A stretch of 64,000 nucleotides of DNA. Origin: Neobacillus sp. FSL H8-0543. GTDB lineage: Bacteria > Bacillota > Bacilli > Bacillales > Cytobacillaceae. The stretch is taken from contig NZ_CP151943.1 in NCBI RefSeq assembly GCF_038592905.1, forward strand, positions 3,980,501 through 4,044,500, written 5' to 3'. Positions within the stretch are counted from its first letter, which is position 1. Each line of letters starts with the position of its first letter. Below are positions 36,476 through 45,721 of the stretch, piece by piece. Both the position numbers and the translations under genes were made by a program. A model generated the notes under the pieces. The model was not told the origin of the DNA, made no database searches, and was given only the letters and a program-made list of their open reading frames with translations.

Positions 36476-37687
36476 ATGGATGCATTGGATATCCTAACGG
36501 ATCTTGAAAATGTCATTCCTTATTTTCAGCCTATTTTTAGTGCCGATGAACAGCGTGTCATTGCATATGAAGTTTTGGGAAGATACCGGTCTGCAGGTAA
36601 CATCATTAGTTTAGGTCCCTTTTTTCACGATGATCAAATACCAGAAGAGTATAAGTATGAGGTTGATCAATTACTTGTAAAAAAGGCATTAGAAAAATTG
36701 CTAGAGCTTGAAGATGATGTCAGTATCTTTTTAAACCGAGACGCAGATTTGCTTATGTATCGACATGGAGAGCCGTTTTTGCAAGAACTTATGGCTTTTG
36801 AAAAAAGAGGGTTGAATTTAAAGCGAATAGTCCTTGAAATTTCTGAAGGTAATTATGATGGTGATATCGATCAGCTTGATCATCTTTTACAATACTATCG
36901 AACGTATGGAATAAGGGTTGCCATTGCAAGTATTGATAGTGAATCGAATTTTATTGAACGGATAGGTCAGCTTAGTCCTGATATTATCAAAATTAATTTG
37001 CAGGCATTAAAATCAAACGCCACTTCAGCCAATTTTACGGACGTTTTATTTACATTATCTTTATTGGCAAGAAAGATTGGTGCGACATTACTGTTTGAAA
37101 ATATTGAGATGAGTTATCAGCTTCAGTTTGCTTGGAAAAATGGTGGAAGATATTATCAAGGCTTTTATCTTCACCCGCCAGAACCAAAATTTATTGACCG
37201 TGAATCACTAAAGGAACGTTTAAAGGGGAAATTCCATGAATTTATTACTTACGAGAAAAGAAAATTAGAGGCTATATATTCAACAGCCGAATTTTTTCAA
37301 AATAAGGTACAAGATATTGTCCTGAAGAATAAAAAAGTAACCTATGAGGAACTCTTTCCATCTTTAGTGAAGGAATTGGATCAAATTGCTTTTCGGATGT
37401 ATGTATGCAATGAAGATGGATTTCAGAAATCGGCCAATCATTTTAAAGGTAAAAATGGCTGGAGTACCCAATTAGAATATATCGAAAAAAATTGGAGTTG
37501 GCGTCCATACTTTTTAGAGGATATCATTAAAATGAGAAATGAAAGAAAGGGGATTTTGTCCGATTTATATTCTGATATTGAAACGGGGGAAACCATTCGC
37601 ACGTTTTCCTACCCACTGAATGGGAATGACTACCTGTTTATTGATATAACTTATCAGTATCTATTTGAGCATGAACAACTGTTATAA
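36476..37687 (+). CDS. ykuI: YkuI: degenerate EAL-domain c-di-GMP receptor with PAS-like C-terminus
   Basis: A 403-residue protein with an N-terminal EAL domain (about 1-240) and a C-terminal YkuI-type domain. EAL appears as EVLGR; the Asn ligand (LNRDADL) and ISEGN are kept, but the conserved DDFGTG is replaced by ASIDSESN, so the Asp metal ligands are missing. B. subtilis YkuI binds c-di-GMP without clear hydrolysis, and this copy is even more altered. A receptor role is inferred. ATG 36476 has GGAGGGTG; a longer frame from 36395 does not. It lies about 1.1 kb from the GGDEF-EAL gene. Confidence 0.9.
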   Translation: MDALDILTDLENVIPYFQPIFSADEQRVIAYEVLGRYRSAGNIISLGPFFHDDQIPEEYKYEVDQLLVKKALEKLLELEDDVSIFLNRDADLLMYRHGEPFLQELMAFEKRGLNLKRIVLEISEGNYDGDIDQLDHLLQYYRTYGIRVAIASIDSESNFIERIGQLSPDIIKINLQALKSNATSANFTDVLFTLSLLARKIGATLLFENIEMSYQLQFAWKNGGRYYQGFYLHPPEPKFIDRESLKERLKGKFHEFITYEKRKLEAIYSTAEFFQNKVQDIVLKNKKVTYEELFPSLVKELDQIAFRMYVCNEDGFQKSANHFKGKNGWSTQLEYIEKNWSWRPYFLEDIIKMRNERKGILSDLYSDIETGETIRTFSYPLNGNDYLFIDITYQYLFEHEQLL

Positions 37688-37755
37688 CTTACATTGTATA
37701 GTAAGTTTCATTGAGTGGGATTTTATATATAAACTTCTAAAGGAGAAAACCACTT

Positions 37756-37989
37756 ATGAATTTGGTAAACGTGTTGTCAATTGTCATTGTTGCTGTTCTT
37801 GCGGTTTCGCTTATATATACCATGGGTGTTGCAAGACAGCAGAAAGCTGTCGAAGGGCAAAATGATACAAAAATAGGTATTCCAGTACAGAAACATATAT
37901 ATATGAAAAACCCCATTTTCTTAGCATATGGTATCTTTTTTACATTGGTTCTTTTTATCATCCTATTTGTAGCAATTTCCTTTTATTGA
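37756..37989 (+). CDS. Small two-helix membrane protein
   Basis: A 77-residue protein with an N-terminal hydrophobic helix (VNVLSIVIVAVLAVSLIYTM) and a C-terminal one (IFLAYGIFFTLVLFIILFVA) joined by a charged 30-residue loop. AAAGGAG lies 10 bases before ATG 37756. Position after ykuI suggests it may be cotranscribed (no terminator between), but its function is unknown. A terminator follows at once. Confidence 0.7.
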   Translation: MNLVNVLSIVIVAVLAVSLIYTMGVARQQKAVEGQNDTKIGIPVQKHIYMKNPIFLAYGIFFTLVLFIILFVAISFY

Positions 37990-38020
37990 AAGGCCTCGTC
38001 ACAGAGGCCTATTTTTTTCG
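37989..38020 (+). terminator. Terminator after the small membrane gene
   Basis: GGCCTC/GAGGCC stem with a T-run (37992-38018). Confidence 0.85.
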
Positions 38021-38165
38021 ATGAAATAACATATTATTCTTAAATTAATTGCAGTATTATGTCCCTTCTTGATGCTTTTTTTCGAATTATTCATAAGTTT
38101 ACCTGGAATATTTGTTGTTAAAATAAATATATCAAAGCGGTTTCGATTGAAAGGGGATTAAGAGC

Positions 38166-38660
38166 ATGAAGAAATTATCAATATTTATACTTATATTCTT
38201 ATTAATTATACCTTTGTCTCCACAAGCAAAAACGGAATCGATTAACGAAGATGAGGTTTTTCCATTCTTACAAGAAGCATTTAAAGCACAGGTTGCACTC
38301 AGTGAAGCTCCCAGAACGAAAGAAGAAATAACTGAACTCCTAAATCCATATTTCTCTACTTCTTATCAAAGTATCTTTTGGGCTGAGAATATTGTAGAAG
38401 AAGGGGGAATGTTTCTTACATATGGATCTGACTTTGCCCCTAATTATATCCCGTTTTTTCAATACTCGAAGGAAACGAAAATAATCCAAAGGCCTGGTAA
38501 GGTCTACGTTTACGAATATTTTCCTGCGATGAATGAGGGACCAGTTAGCTACGATGGCCACTATAAGGGGTTATTATTGAAAAAGTTTAATGGGATATGG
38601 AAAGTAGACCAGCTGTTTATCGGTGACATGCCAAAGACTGTAGTAGAAAGCGATTTTTAA
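38166..38660 (+). CDS. Exported protein, DUF3993-like
   Basis: A 164-residue protein with a classical Sec signal peptide (MKKLSIFILIFLLIIPLSPQA, cleavage near residue 21). The mature part begins with a helix (FPFLQEAFKAQVALSE) and ends with a beta-rich domain (GLLLKKFNGIWKVDQLF). It resembles the DUF3993 family of Bacillus secreted proteins, which has no known function. GAAAGGGG precedes the ATG. The 250 bases after the gene hold no clear feature except an imperfect hairpin. Confidence 0.72.
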   Translation: MKKLSIFILIFLLIIPLSPQAKTESINEDEVFPFLQEAFKAQVALSEAPRTKEEITELLNPYFSTSYQSIFWAENIVEEGGMFLTYGSDFAPNYIPFFQYSKETKIIQRPGKVYVYEYFPAMNEGPVSYDGHYKGLLLKKFNGIWKVDQLFIGDMPKTVVESDF

Positions 38661-38915
38661 TAAAATGAAAAATACAGCTGATAATTAGCTATATCTGGTA
38701 ATTTTGGTGTATTTTATTGGTATATTCCGTTGAAAAAAAAAAGTTTCCCATTTTTTTCATTAATACTTGGACAAATGCTCTATGTTATTTTATTCTTTTA
38801 CTATTGGCATATTCACAGTGGATAAATTTCAGGAATAATCCATAAGGATAGAAACATGCTAAAAGAGAAAAATACAGTAGAAAGTTTGCCTGTGTTTGAA
38901 AGGAGACTAATGCAT

Positions 38916-39152
38916 ATGTCACAGCTTCAAGGTATATTAACTCGTTTAAAAAACCTTCAGGAACAATCTAATGGAGGCGAACCTGCACAACGATTTTTCG
39001 AGGTGAATGGTGAAAGAAAGTGTCAGGTTACCTTTCATCCAAAAACAGAAACATTTGAATTAGAAGTATATAGTGAAAAAGAAAAGCCGAAACGTTACCA
39101 ATTTGATAATGTTGATATGATTACAATTGAAATTTTTGATTTGATCCAATAG
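38916..39152 (+). CDS. ykuJ: YkuJ-family protein
   Basis: A 78-residue soluble protein with the YkuJ run EQSNGGEPAQRFFEVNGERK and KYQFDN-type RYQFDNVDMITIEIFDLI. Function is unknown; a structure of the B. subtilis protein shows a small alpha-beta fold. ATG at 38916 matches the B. subtilis start (MSQLQGI); an ATG two codons earlier (38910) shares the AAAGGAG site, at closer spacing. It lies between an exported protein and ykuL. Confidence 0.88.
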   Translation: MSQLQGILTRLKNLQEQSNGGEPAQRFFEVNGERKCQVTFHPKTETFELEVYSEKEKPKRYQFDNVDMITIEIFDLIQ

Positions 39153-39273
39153 GAACCTTTATGGTTCCTTTCTTTTTCCACTTTTTAAGTGAGAACTCAG
39201 TATTTATCCCAGTCATCTGAGAAATATGATAGAATATACATGTGGTAAAACAAACATTGAGGAGTTATCGGCG

Positions 39274-39720
39274 ATGATTAGTCTGCATAATGGGGAATTT
39301 TTAGAAATAGATATTCGGAATTTAATGATACCTTCTGAGCGTGTCGCACATGTGCAAATAGGAAACAATTTAGAGCATGCACTACTGGTATTAACGAAGA
39401 GTGGGTATACTGCTATTCCCGTATTAGATCAACATTATAAACTGCATGGGTTAATCAGTACGCCAATCATCATGGATTCCATTCTTGGACTGGAGAGAAT
39501 TGAATTTGAGATGCTCGAAAAAAGACGCGTGGAAGAGGTTATGAATAGGTCGGTGCAACGAGTTAAAGTCACGGCTTCGATTAAAACCTGCCTTAAACTA
39601 TTAGTTAACCATCCTTTCCTTTGTGTCGATACAGAGGATGGTTTTTTTGAAGGGATACTGCCTCGCAGCCTTGTATTAAGCCAATTAAATAAAGCGCTTA
39701 ATAAAAACAATAAAATGTAA
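39274..39720 (+). CDS. ykuL: CBS-domain protein YkuL
   Basis: A 148-residue protein made of a CBS-domain pair: MIPSERVAHVQIGNNLEHAL..GYTAIPVLD is the first and VEEVMNRSVQRVKVTASIKT the second, ending with LVLSQLNKALN. CBS pairs bind adenine nucleotides, and some bacillar members (DarB group) bind c-di-AMP. YkuL is DarB in B. subtilis, which activates RelA when c-di-AMP is absent. ATG 39274 has GAGGAG 9 bases upstream; the longer frame from 39226 lacks one. A terminator follows. Confidence 0.88.
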   Translation: MISLHNGEFLEIDIRNLMIPSERVAHVQIGNNLEHALLVLTKSGYTAIPVLDQHYKLHGLISTPIIMDSILGLERIEFEMLEKRRVEEVMNRSVQRVKVTASIKTCLKLLVNHPFLCVDTEDGFFEGILPRSLVLSQLNKALNKNNKM

Positions 39721-39729
39721 AATGGATTT

Positions 39730-39763
39730 ATTGGCTCCCGATTGGGAGCTATATTATTTTTTA
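39730..39763 (+). terminator. Terminator of ykuL
   Basis: GGCTCCC/GGGAGCT stem followed by a T-rich run (ATTATTTTTT). Confidence 0.75.
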
Positions 39764-39782
39764 TATGAAAAAGGGTGTCGAT

Positions 39783-41291
39783 ATGGGGGATTCAATAGGA
39801 AGTTTGAAAAAGCGTCAAACCAAGAAACCATTCGTTTTAGCAGCAGTCATGCTGGCAATGTTTATGGGTGCAATTGAAGCAACCATTGTATCCACAGCCA
39901 TGCCTGCAATCGTTGCAGATCTAGGCGGTTTTACCCTTTATAGCTGGGTCTTTTCTGCCTATTTATTAATGAATTCGGTTACAGTCCTTATATATGGGAA
40001 ACTCTCTGATTTATTTGGGAGAAAACCGGTTCTTACTTTTGGAATTATTATCTTTCTAATTGGGTCGATCCTGTGCGGATTTGCAACATCAATGAAAATG
40101 TTGATTATTTTTCGCTTAATTCAAGGATTTGGGGCCGGTGCGGTAACCCCTATTGCAACGACCATCGTAGGAGATATATACTCTGTAGAAGAACGGGCAA
40201 AGATTCAAGGCTACTTATCAAGTGTCTGGGGAATCTCAGCAATTACAGGACCAGCAGTAGGCGGGCTCCTTGTCCAGTATGTGAGCTGGAAATATGTCTT
40301 TTGGTTAAATGTCCCTCTGGGAATACTTTCATTGGTCGGATTATGGATGTTTTTACATGAAAATGTGGAAAAGAAAAAACATGAAATTGATTACAAAGGT
40401 GCAATTCTTTTAACCGTTTCAATTTCTTCACTTATACTTTTGCTTGTTGAAGGCGGTAGCCGCTGGTCTTGGGGGTCATGGCAGATAGTAAGCCTTTTTG
40501 TTGTGTTTGGGGCCGCCATTATTGGCTTTGTCCTACAAGAGGGACGAGCAAAAGAGCCGATGATGCCGTTTAACATTTGGAAAGAAAGGTCAATTTTTAT
40601 CGCTAATATAACCTCTTTAACCACGGGTGTTATGTTAATTGGAATCTCTAGCTTTTTACCAACTTTTGTTCAAGGTGTAATGGAGCAAACTCCGATTATT
40701 GCAGGTTTTACACTCACAACGATGTCGATTGGCTGGCCAATTGCCGCCATATTCTCGGGTAAAATGATTCTCTCGTTAGGTTATCGGAAAACCTTAATTT
40801 TAGGGGGAGTAGCTCTTATTTTAGGCAGCATTGTCTTTGTGACAATGACCGCCTCCTCAGGACCTATTTGGGCTGCGCTAGGATCATTTATTATTGGTAT
40901 TGGTATGGGGGTAACCTCGACAGCGTTTATTGTTTCGATTCAGAGTACGGTCACCTGGCAGCAGAGGGGAATTGCTACTGCAGCGAATATGTTCATGCGT
41001 AATTTAGGAAATACAATTGGTGCTGCCTTGCTCGGGGGAATCCTTAATAACCGGTTAGCAAGTTTCCTAAGTGAAAATACCACTGTTATAGACCGAGAAT
41101 TAACTGTGGATTCCACGAACATACTTTTAAAAGAAAGTGAACGGATCAATTTACCAGAAACAGTCCGTTCTATTCTTCAAGAGGGATTAACCGTATCCTT
41201 ACATTGGGTATATTATGTTGTCCTTACCTTCGCCGTACTAAGTCTATTCCTAATTTTATTTATACCTAAAAAGGAACAAAGTGCCGAATAA
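39783..41291 (+). CDS. MFS multidrug efflux transporter, 14-helix DHA2 type
   Basis: A 502-residue drug:proton antiporter. Seen: the N-terminal helix with AMFMGAIEATIVSTAMPAI, the helix 2-3 loop GKLSDLFGRKPV, motif C in GISAITGPAVGGLL, and a hydrophobic pattern giving about 14 helices. The family exports dyes and drugs; the substrate is unknown. ATG 39783 lies 6 bases after AAGGGTG; an ATG six codons upstream lacks a site. It is inserted between ykuL and ccpC relative to B. subtilis. No local regulator gene except ccpC. Confidence 0.88.
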   Translation: MGDSIGSLKKRQTKKPFVLAAVMLAMFMGAIEATIVSTAMPAIVADLGGFTLYSWVFSAYLLMNSVTVLIYGKLSDLFGRKPVLTFGIIIFLIGSILCGFATSMKMLIIFRLIQGFGAGAVTPIATTIVGDIYSVEERAKIQGYLSSVWGISAITGPAVGGLLVQYVSWKYVFWLNVPLGILSLVGLWMFLHENVEKKKHEIDYKGAILLTVSISSLILLLVEGGSRWSWGSWQIVSLFVVFGAAIIGFVLQEGRAKEPMMPFNIWKERSIFIANITSLTTGVMLIGISSFLPTFVQGVMEQTPIIAGFTLTTMSIGWPIAAIFSGKMILSLGYRKTLILGGVALILGSIVFVTMTASSGPIWAALGSFIIGIGMGVTSTAFIVSIQSTVTWQQRGIATAANMFMRNLGNTIGAALLGGILNNRLASFLSENTTVIDRELTVDSTNILLKESERINLPETVRSILQEGLTVSLHWVYYVVLTFAVLSLFLILFIPKKEQSAE

Positions 41292-41308
41292 TGGTGCGGC
41301 GCTTTTTC
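41278..41308 (+). terminator. Terminator of the efflux gene
   Basis: AAAGTGCCG and CGGCGCTTT stem with five Ts; it overlaps the stop codon. Confidence 0.75.
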
Positions 41309-41375
41309 CTGGATTAAATTAAATTTTCAAATTATAATATTGTGGTCGAAGAAAAAAGGATAAAGGGGGATGGCT

Positions 41376-42257
41376 TTGTCCTCGTTGACAGAATTTCAGT
41401 TACTATCGGTTTTAGCGCAGGAAATGAACATGAGGAAGGCGTCAGAACGGCTTTTCGTGTCACAACCTGCCCTTTCACAGCGATTACAAACCATTGAGAA
41501 AGACTGGGGAACAAAATTGTTTATTCGCTCCCAAAAAGGCCTTTCGCTTACGCCAGCAGGTGAGCTGGTAATTGAGTTTATCAATGATGTTCTCTTTAAG
41601 GAAGAAAAGGTTAGAGAAACGATTCATTCTCTCCAAGCAGGTGTGTCCGGGACGTTGAAAATCGCCGTTGCTTCCATAGTGGGACAAAATTGGCTGCCGC
41701 AGGTATTAAAAAAATTCATTGGTAAATATCCGCAAGTTAAAATATCACTAATCACAGGGTGGAGCAGTGATATCTTAAAAAGCTTATACGACAATCAAGT
41801 ACATATCGGAATCATTCGAGGAACACCTGATTGGAAAGGTGTAAAATTCAAATTATTTAGCGACCCGCTTTTTTTAGTTGATCGAGAAATAACAAAACTC
41901 GAACAGGTACTAGAAACCGACCGACCATTTATTCAATTTAAGAGCGACTCTAATTATTATCAAGAAATTCAGGATTGGTGGATGAGTAGCTATAAAACTT
42001 CACCAAAGCGGACCATTGTCGTTGATCAGATTGAAACCTGCAAGCAATTAACGTTTAATGGTTTGGGATACTCGATTTTACCGGGTATCACTTTAAATAA
42101 CAACGAGAAAGGAATATTTAAAATCCCATTAATCGATGAAAACGGGGGCCTTCTTAAACGGGATACTTGGTTATTGGGCTATGAAGCGGCCTTTCACTTG
42201 AAGCAGGTTCAGGCGTTTGTCGAATTAGTTAATGAATTTACTGAACAAAGTAATTAG
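41376..42257 (+). CDS. ccpC: LysR-family regulator CcpC
   Basis: CcpC represses citB and citZ (TCA branch) in B. subtilis and senses citrate. The protein (about 293 residues) shows the LysR helix-turn-helix MRKASERLFVSQPALSQRLQ and a substrate domain with SLITGWSSDILKSLY, IGIIRGTP and VDQIETCKQL that closely match B. subtilis CcpC. I favour the TTG at 41376 (GGGGG 6 bases upstream); the ATG at 41370 overlaps that site. Binding sites (ATAA half-sites with dyad) would lie upstream of citrate cycle genes that are not in the window. Confidence 0.9.
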   Translation: MSSLTEFQLLSVLAQEMNMRKASERLFVSQPALSQRLQTIEKDWGTKLFIRSQKGLSLTPAGELVIEFINDVLFKEEKVRETIHSLQAGVSGTLKIAVASIVGQNWLPQVLKKFIGKYPQVKISLITGWSSDILKSLYDNQVHIGIIRGTPDWKGVKFKLFSDPLFLVDREITKLEQVLETDRPFIQFKSDSNYYQEIQDWWMSSYKTSPKRTIVVDQIETCKQLTFNGLGYSILPGITLNNNEKGIFKIPLIDENGGLLKRDTWLLGYEAAFHLKQVQAFVELVNEFTEQSN

Positions 42258-42335
42258 TAATTGTGTGTGTGTTTCTTGTTTTCAGAACTTTTGTTTGTTA
42301 AAGTAATTTTAATTACATAGGGGAGGAAATATATT

Positions 42336-43046
42336 ATGAAAATGATGGATGCAAATGAAATTATCTCGTTTATACAAAATAGTAAAAAATCGACACCAGT
42401 TAAGGTGTATTTAAAAGGTGAAATTGCAGATATTAACTTTGGTAATGGAGCAAAGACGTTTATTAATGGCAATACCGGAGTTGTTTTTGGCGAATGGTCA
42501 GAGATTAGTGCCGTATTAGATGAAAATAAGGCTAGAGTTGAAGATTACGTCGTTGAAAATGACCGCCGTAATTCTGCAATTCCACTGCTAGATACAAAAA
42601 ATATTAATGCACGAATTGAGCCTGGTGTAACAATTCGTGATCAGGTTGAAATTGGTGATAATGCGGTTATTATGATGGGTGCGGTTATCAATATCGGTGC
42701 CGTTATTGGTGACAGAACGATGATCGATATGGGTGTTGTCCTTGGCGGAAGAGCGACAGTCGGTAATGACTGTCATATTGGTGCAGGAACTGTTTTAGCA
42801 GGTGTAATCGAGCCACCGTCTGCAAAGCCTGTCGTCATTGAAGACGAGGTTTTAATTGGGGCAAATGCAGTAGTTGTTGAGGGAGTTACTGTTGGTAAAG
42901 GAGCAGTAGTTGCCGCAGGTGCAGTGGTACTATCTGATGTCGCGCCATATACAGTAGTTGCTGGCACACCAGCAAGAAAAATAAAAGACATTGATGACAA
43001 AACAAAGTCAAAAACAGAAATAATGCAAGAACTTCGTCAAATATAA
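42336..43046 (+). CDS. dapH: Tetrahydrodipicolinate N-acetyltransferase
   Basis: DapH acetylates tetrahydrodipicolinate, the entry to the acetylated diaminopimelate branch. The 236-residue protein has an N-terminal helical domain and a left-handed beta-helix of hexapeptide repeats ([29 protein letters not shown]) with the [17 protein letters not shown] loop. A GGGGAGGAAATATATT site precedes the ATG. It lies 60 bases before ykuR with a terminator hairpin between them. Confidence 0.96.
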   Translation: MKMMDANEIISFIQNSKKSTPVKVYLKGEIADINFGNGAKTFINGNTGVVFGEWSEISAVLDENKARVEDYVVENDRRNSAIPLLDTKNINARIEPGVTIRDQVEIGDNAVIMMGAVINIGAVIGDRTMIDMGVVLGGRATVGNDCHIGAGTVLAGVIEPPSAKPVVIEDEVLIGANAVVVEGVTVGKGAVVAAGAVVLSDVAPYTVVAGTPARKIKDIDDKTKSKTEIMQELRQI

Positions 43047-43048
43047 AA

Positions 43049-43086
43049 AAAGTGGAAAGCGTGGAAATTTTCCGCGCTTTCTTTTT
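43049..43086 (+). terminator. Terminator or attenuator between dapH and ykuR
   Basis: GAAAGCGTGGAAA and TTCCGCGCTTTC form a long stem (one G-U) followed by TTTTTC. It would separate or attenuate expression of ykuR relative to dapH. Confidence 0.8.
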
Positions 43087-43106
43087 CGGTATAGGAGGAG
43101 TATGTC

Positions 43107-44228
43107 ATGAACCCGTTTGTGAAAATTAGACGTGATCTTCACCAAATTCCTGAATTAGGATTCCAAGAATATAAAACACAAGCCTATTTATTAAATTACC
43201 TAGTATCATTGTCGCAAGAACGGATAACAATTAAAAAGTGGAAAACGGGATTGTTTGTAAAACTTCACGGTTTAAGTCCAAGTAAATTAATTGGGTATCG
43301 GGCAGATATCGATGGTCTGCCAATTGATGAAGAAACAGGATTAGACTGTTCCTCCACACATGAACATCAAATGCATGCCTGTGGACATGATTTCCATATG
43401 AGTATCGCTCTTGGTGTCCTTACACATTTTGTCGGAAACCCTATTAATGATGACTTATTGTTTATATTTCAGCCTGCAGAGGAAGGACCTGGTGGGGCTG
43501 AACCAATGTTGAAATCAGACATTATGCAGGAATGGAAGCCAGATATGATCTTTGCCCTGCATATCGCTCCAGAGTACCCAGTAGGAACGATTGCACTAAA
43601 GGAGGGGTTATTATTTGCGAACACCTCTGAATTGTTTATAGACCTAAAAGGTAAAGGAGGACATGCAGCATATCCTCATCAAACGAATGATATGGTGATT
43701 GCAGCTTGTTCATTAGTTAGCCAACTCCAAACAATTGTCTCTCGAAATATAGACCCGCTTGATAGCGCGGTTATTACAATAGGAAAAATTACAGGCGGAA
43801 CCGTACAAAATATTATTGCGGAAAAAGCAAGGCTTGAAGGGACAATTAGAACCTTGTCCGCCGATTCCATGGACAAGGTAAAACAGCGAATCCATTCACT
43901 CGTCAAAGGGGTCGAGGCAGGCTATGAATGTGAAGCCGAGATTGATTATGGTTCGATGTACCACCAGGTTAATAACGATGAGCTGCTAACAAGAGACTTC
44001 ATGCAATTCATCCAGTCAAAAACAGATGTAGAGGTTATTGAATGCCGTGAAGCCATGACAGGTGAAGATTTTGGATATATGCTGAAGGAAATACCTGGAC
44101 TTATGTTCTGGCTTGGCGTCGACTCTCCGTTTGGGCTTCATCATGCTAGATTAAATCCAAAGGAAGATGCAATAGCTGTCGCGATTAATGTCCTTACCAG
44201 CTATCTTACTTATCAAGGAAATGAATAA
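43107..44228 (+). CDS. ykuR: N-acetyldiaminopimelate deacetylase
   Basis: A 373-residue M20D-family amidohydrolase that removes the acetyl group from N-acetyl-LL-diaminopimelate. Metal-site segments: [31 protein letters not shown], and the late TGEDFGYML and GLHHARLNP. It belongs to the same pathway as dapH just upstream and patA 11 kb away. AGGAGG lies 8 bases before the ATG. Confidence 0.93.
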   Translation: MNPFVKIRRDLHQIPELGFQEYKTQAYLLNYLVSLSQERITIKKWKTGLFVKLHGLSPSKLIGYRADIDGLPIDEETGLDCSSTHEHQMHACGHDFHMSIALGVLTHFVGNPINDDLLFIFQPAEEGPGGAEPMLKSDIMQEWKPDMIFALHIAPEYPVGTIALKEGLLFANTSELFIDLKGKGGHAAYPHQTNDMVIAACSLVSQLQTIVSRNIDPLDSAVITIGKITGGTVQNIIAEKARLEGTIRTLSADSMDKVKQRIHSLVKGVEAGYECEAEIDYGSMYHQVNNDELLTRDFMQFIQSKTDVEVIECREAMTGEDFGYMLKEIPGLMFWLGVDSPFGLHHARLNPKEDAIAVAINVLTSYLTYQGNE

Positions 44229-44390
44229 AATGTTAAAAGGCGTAGTATTTTGTCTTTTTTAGCATCAATGGTAAACTTAAATGAGGAATATTGTAACATA
44301 TTCTGTTTTTAAATAGGGTAAACTTATTAAAGGGGAAAATTAAATTATTAACAAAAATTAATCTTTAATTAAATTAATTATAATTTAATT

Positions 44391-44419
44391 TTGACTCTAA
44401 ATAGTTTGTAGCCTATAAT
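44391..44419 (+). promoter_or_regulatory. Sigma-A promoter of ykuU
   Basis: TTGACT (44391-44396), a 17-bp spacer and TATAAT (44414-44419), 68 bases before the start codon. The surrounding DNA is very AT-rich; a PerR-like half-site (TTATAAT) lies just upstream but the second half is poor. Confidence 0.8.
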
Positions 44420-44486
44420 TTAGATTGTGAAGATGGTAGCAATCATTGCTATCACTAATTTAATTTATTTTTTGGAGGGATTAGAT

Positions 44487-45035
44487 ATGCCAGAACGTAT
44501 GGTAGGTAAGCAAGCACCAAGATTTGAAATGGATGCTGTAATGCCGAACAAAGAATTTGGAAAAGTAAGCCTTGAAGAAAATATGAAAAACGATAAATGG
44601 ACAGTATTGTTCTTCTATCCAATGGACTTTACTTTTGTATGTCCAACAGAAATCACTGCACTTTCAGATCGTTATGATGAATTTGATGATCTTGATGCAG
44701 TAGTTATTGGTGCCTCAACTGACACGATACATACCCACCTAGCTTGGATTAAAACAGACCGCAAGGAAAATGGTCTTGGTGATTTAAACTATGCATTAGC
44801 AGCAGATACAAACCATGAAGTCGCACGTGACTATGGTGTGTTAATTGAAGAAGAAGGTATCGCATTACGCGGTTTATTCATCATCAGCCCAGAAGGTGAA
44901 TTAATGTATTCTGTTGTAAACCACAACAATATTGGCCGTGACGTTGATGAAACTCTACGTGTGCTTCAAGCTTTACAAACAGGCGGTCTTTGCCCAGCGA
45001 ATTGGAAGCCAGGTCAAGCTACATTAAACGTATAA
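44487..45035 (+). CDS. ykuU: Peroxiredoxin (AhpC/Prx1 family), YkuU
   Basis: A typical 2-Cys peroxiredoxin of 182 residues: peroxidatic Cys52 in FTFVCPTEI and resolving Cys near residue 169 in GGLCPANWKPG. It reduces hydrogen and organic peroxides using thioredoxin-type donors. ATG 44487 follows TTGGAGGGATTAGAT; an upstream frame from 44427 is not used. The next gene is the thioredoxin-like ykuV, a plausible reductant, but a terminator separates them. Confidence 0.95.
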   Translation: MPERMVGKQAPRFEMDAVMPNKEFGKVSLEENMKNDKWTVLFFYPMDFTFVCPTEITALSDRYDEFDDLDAVVIGASTDTIHTHLAWIKTDRKENGLGDLNYALAADTNHEVARDYGVLIEEEGIALRGLFIISPEGELMYSVVNHNNIGRDVDETLRVLQALQTGGLCPANWKPGQATLNV

Positions 45036-45047
45036 ATTCGACTTAAC

Positions 45048-45092
45048 AATAATGAGACCTAACCTGATTTTAGCGTTAGGTCTTTTTTAAAA
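45048..45092 (+). terminator. Terminator of ykuU
   Basis: GACCTAAC and GTTAGGTC stem with a run of Ts. Confidence 0.85.
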
Positions 45093-45105
45093 TAGGGGGA
45101 TAATC

Positions 45106-45561
45106 ATGAAATTACGTACAGAAATGCCAGAATTAACAGGCGCTGTTGAATGGTTGAATGGCGAAGTGACAAAAGAGGATTTAGTTGGCAATAAGCCAAC
45201 GCTTATTCACTTTTGGTCAGTGAGCTGCCATTTATGTAAAGAAGCTATGCCGCAGGTTAATCAGTTCCGTGATCAATATAAAGATAAATTGAATGTTGTT
45301 GCTGTCCATATGCCAAGGTCTGAAGAAGATTTAAACCTTGACCAAATCAAACAGGTAGCAGCTGAACATGAAATTAGTCAACCAATCTATGTTGACAGTG
45401 AGCATAAATTAGCAGATAAATTTGAAAATCAATATGTTCCTGCCTATTATGTCTTTGACCGCGAAGGCAAGCTCCGACATTTCCAAGCAGGCGGGAGCGG
45501 CATGAAGATGCTCGAGAAAAGAGTCAACCGTGTGTTAGACGAGCTAGAAAAAACGGAATAA
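45106..45561 (+). CDS. ykuV: Thioredoxin-like thiol-disulfide oxidoreductase YkuV
   Basis: A 151-residue thioredoxin-fold protein with a CHLC active site (Cys41, Cys44) in FWSVSCHLCKEAMP and the cis-Pro in QYVPAYYVFD. It lacks a signal peptide, so it works in the cytoplasm, unlike the ResA group it resembles. GGGGGA precedes the ATG. The neighbouring peroxiredoxin suggests a peroxide-reduction pair. Confidence 0.93.
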   Translation: MKLRTEMPELTGAVEWLNGEVTKEDLVGNKPTLIHFWSVSCHLCKEAMPQVNQFRDQYKDKLNVVAVHMPRSEEDLNLDQIKQVAAEHEISQPIYVDSEHKLADKFENQYVPAYYVFDREGKLRHFQAGGSGMKMLEKRVNRVLDELEKTE

Positions 45562-45568
45562 GAGAATG

Positions 45569-45603
45569 AATAGGAAGGCTGCCCTAATTGGTGCAGCCTT
45601 TTT
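45569..45603 (+). terminator. Terminator of ykuV
   Basis: AAGGCTGC and GCAGCCTT stem with six Ts. Confidence 0.85.
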
Positions 45604-45721
45604 TGCGTTCAATTTTATCTGAGAGATTCATTTGAAGTTTTTAATGAGGCTGTAACTATAACTACTCTCCTATCGTCCGTATTAATAAGTAGTTTAAATG
45701 AGAGAAAAGGGGTGTCGTAAA

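Noticed and set aside
44370..44400. PerR box at ykuU
   Set aside because: Only one half (TTATAAT) fits; the second half does not match ATTATAA, and the region is simply AT-rich.
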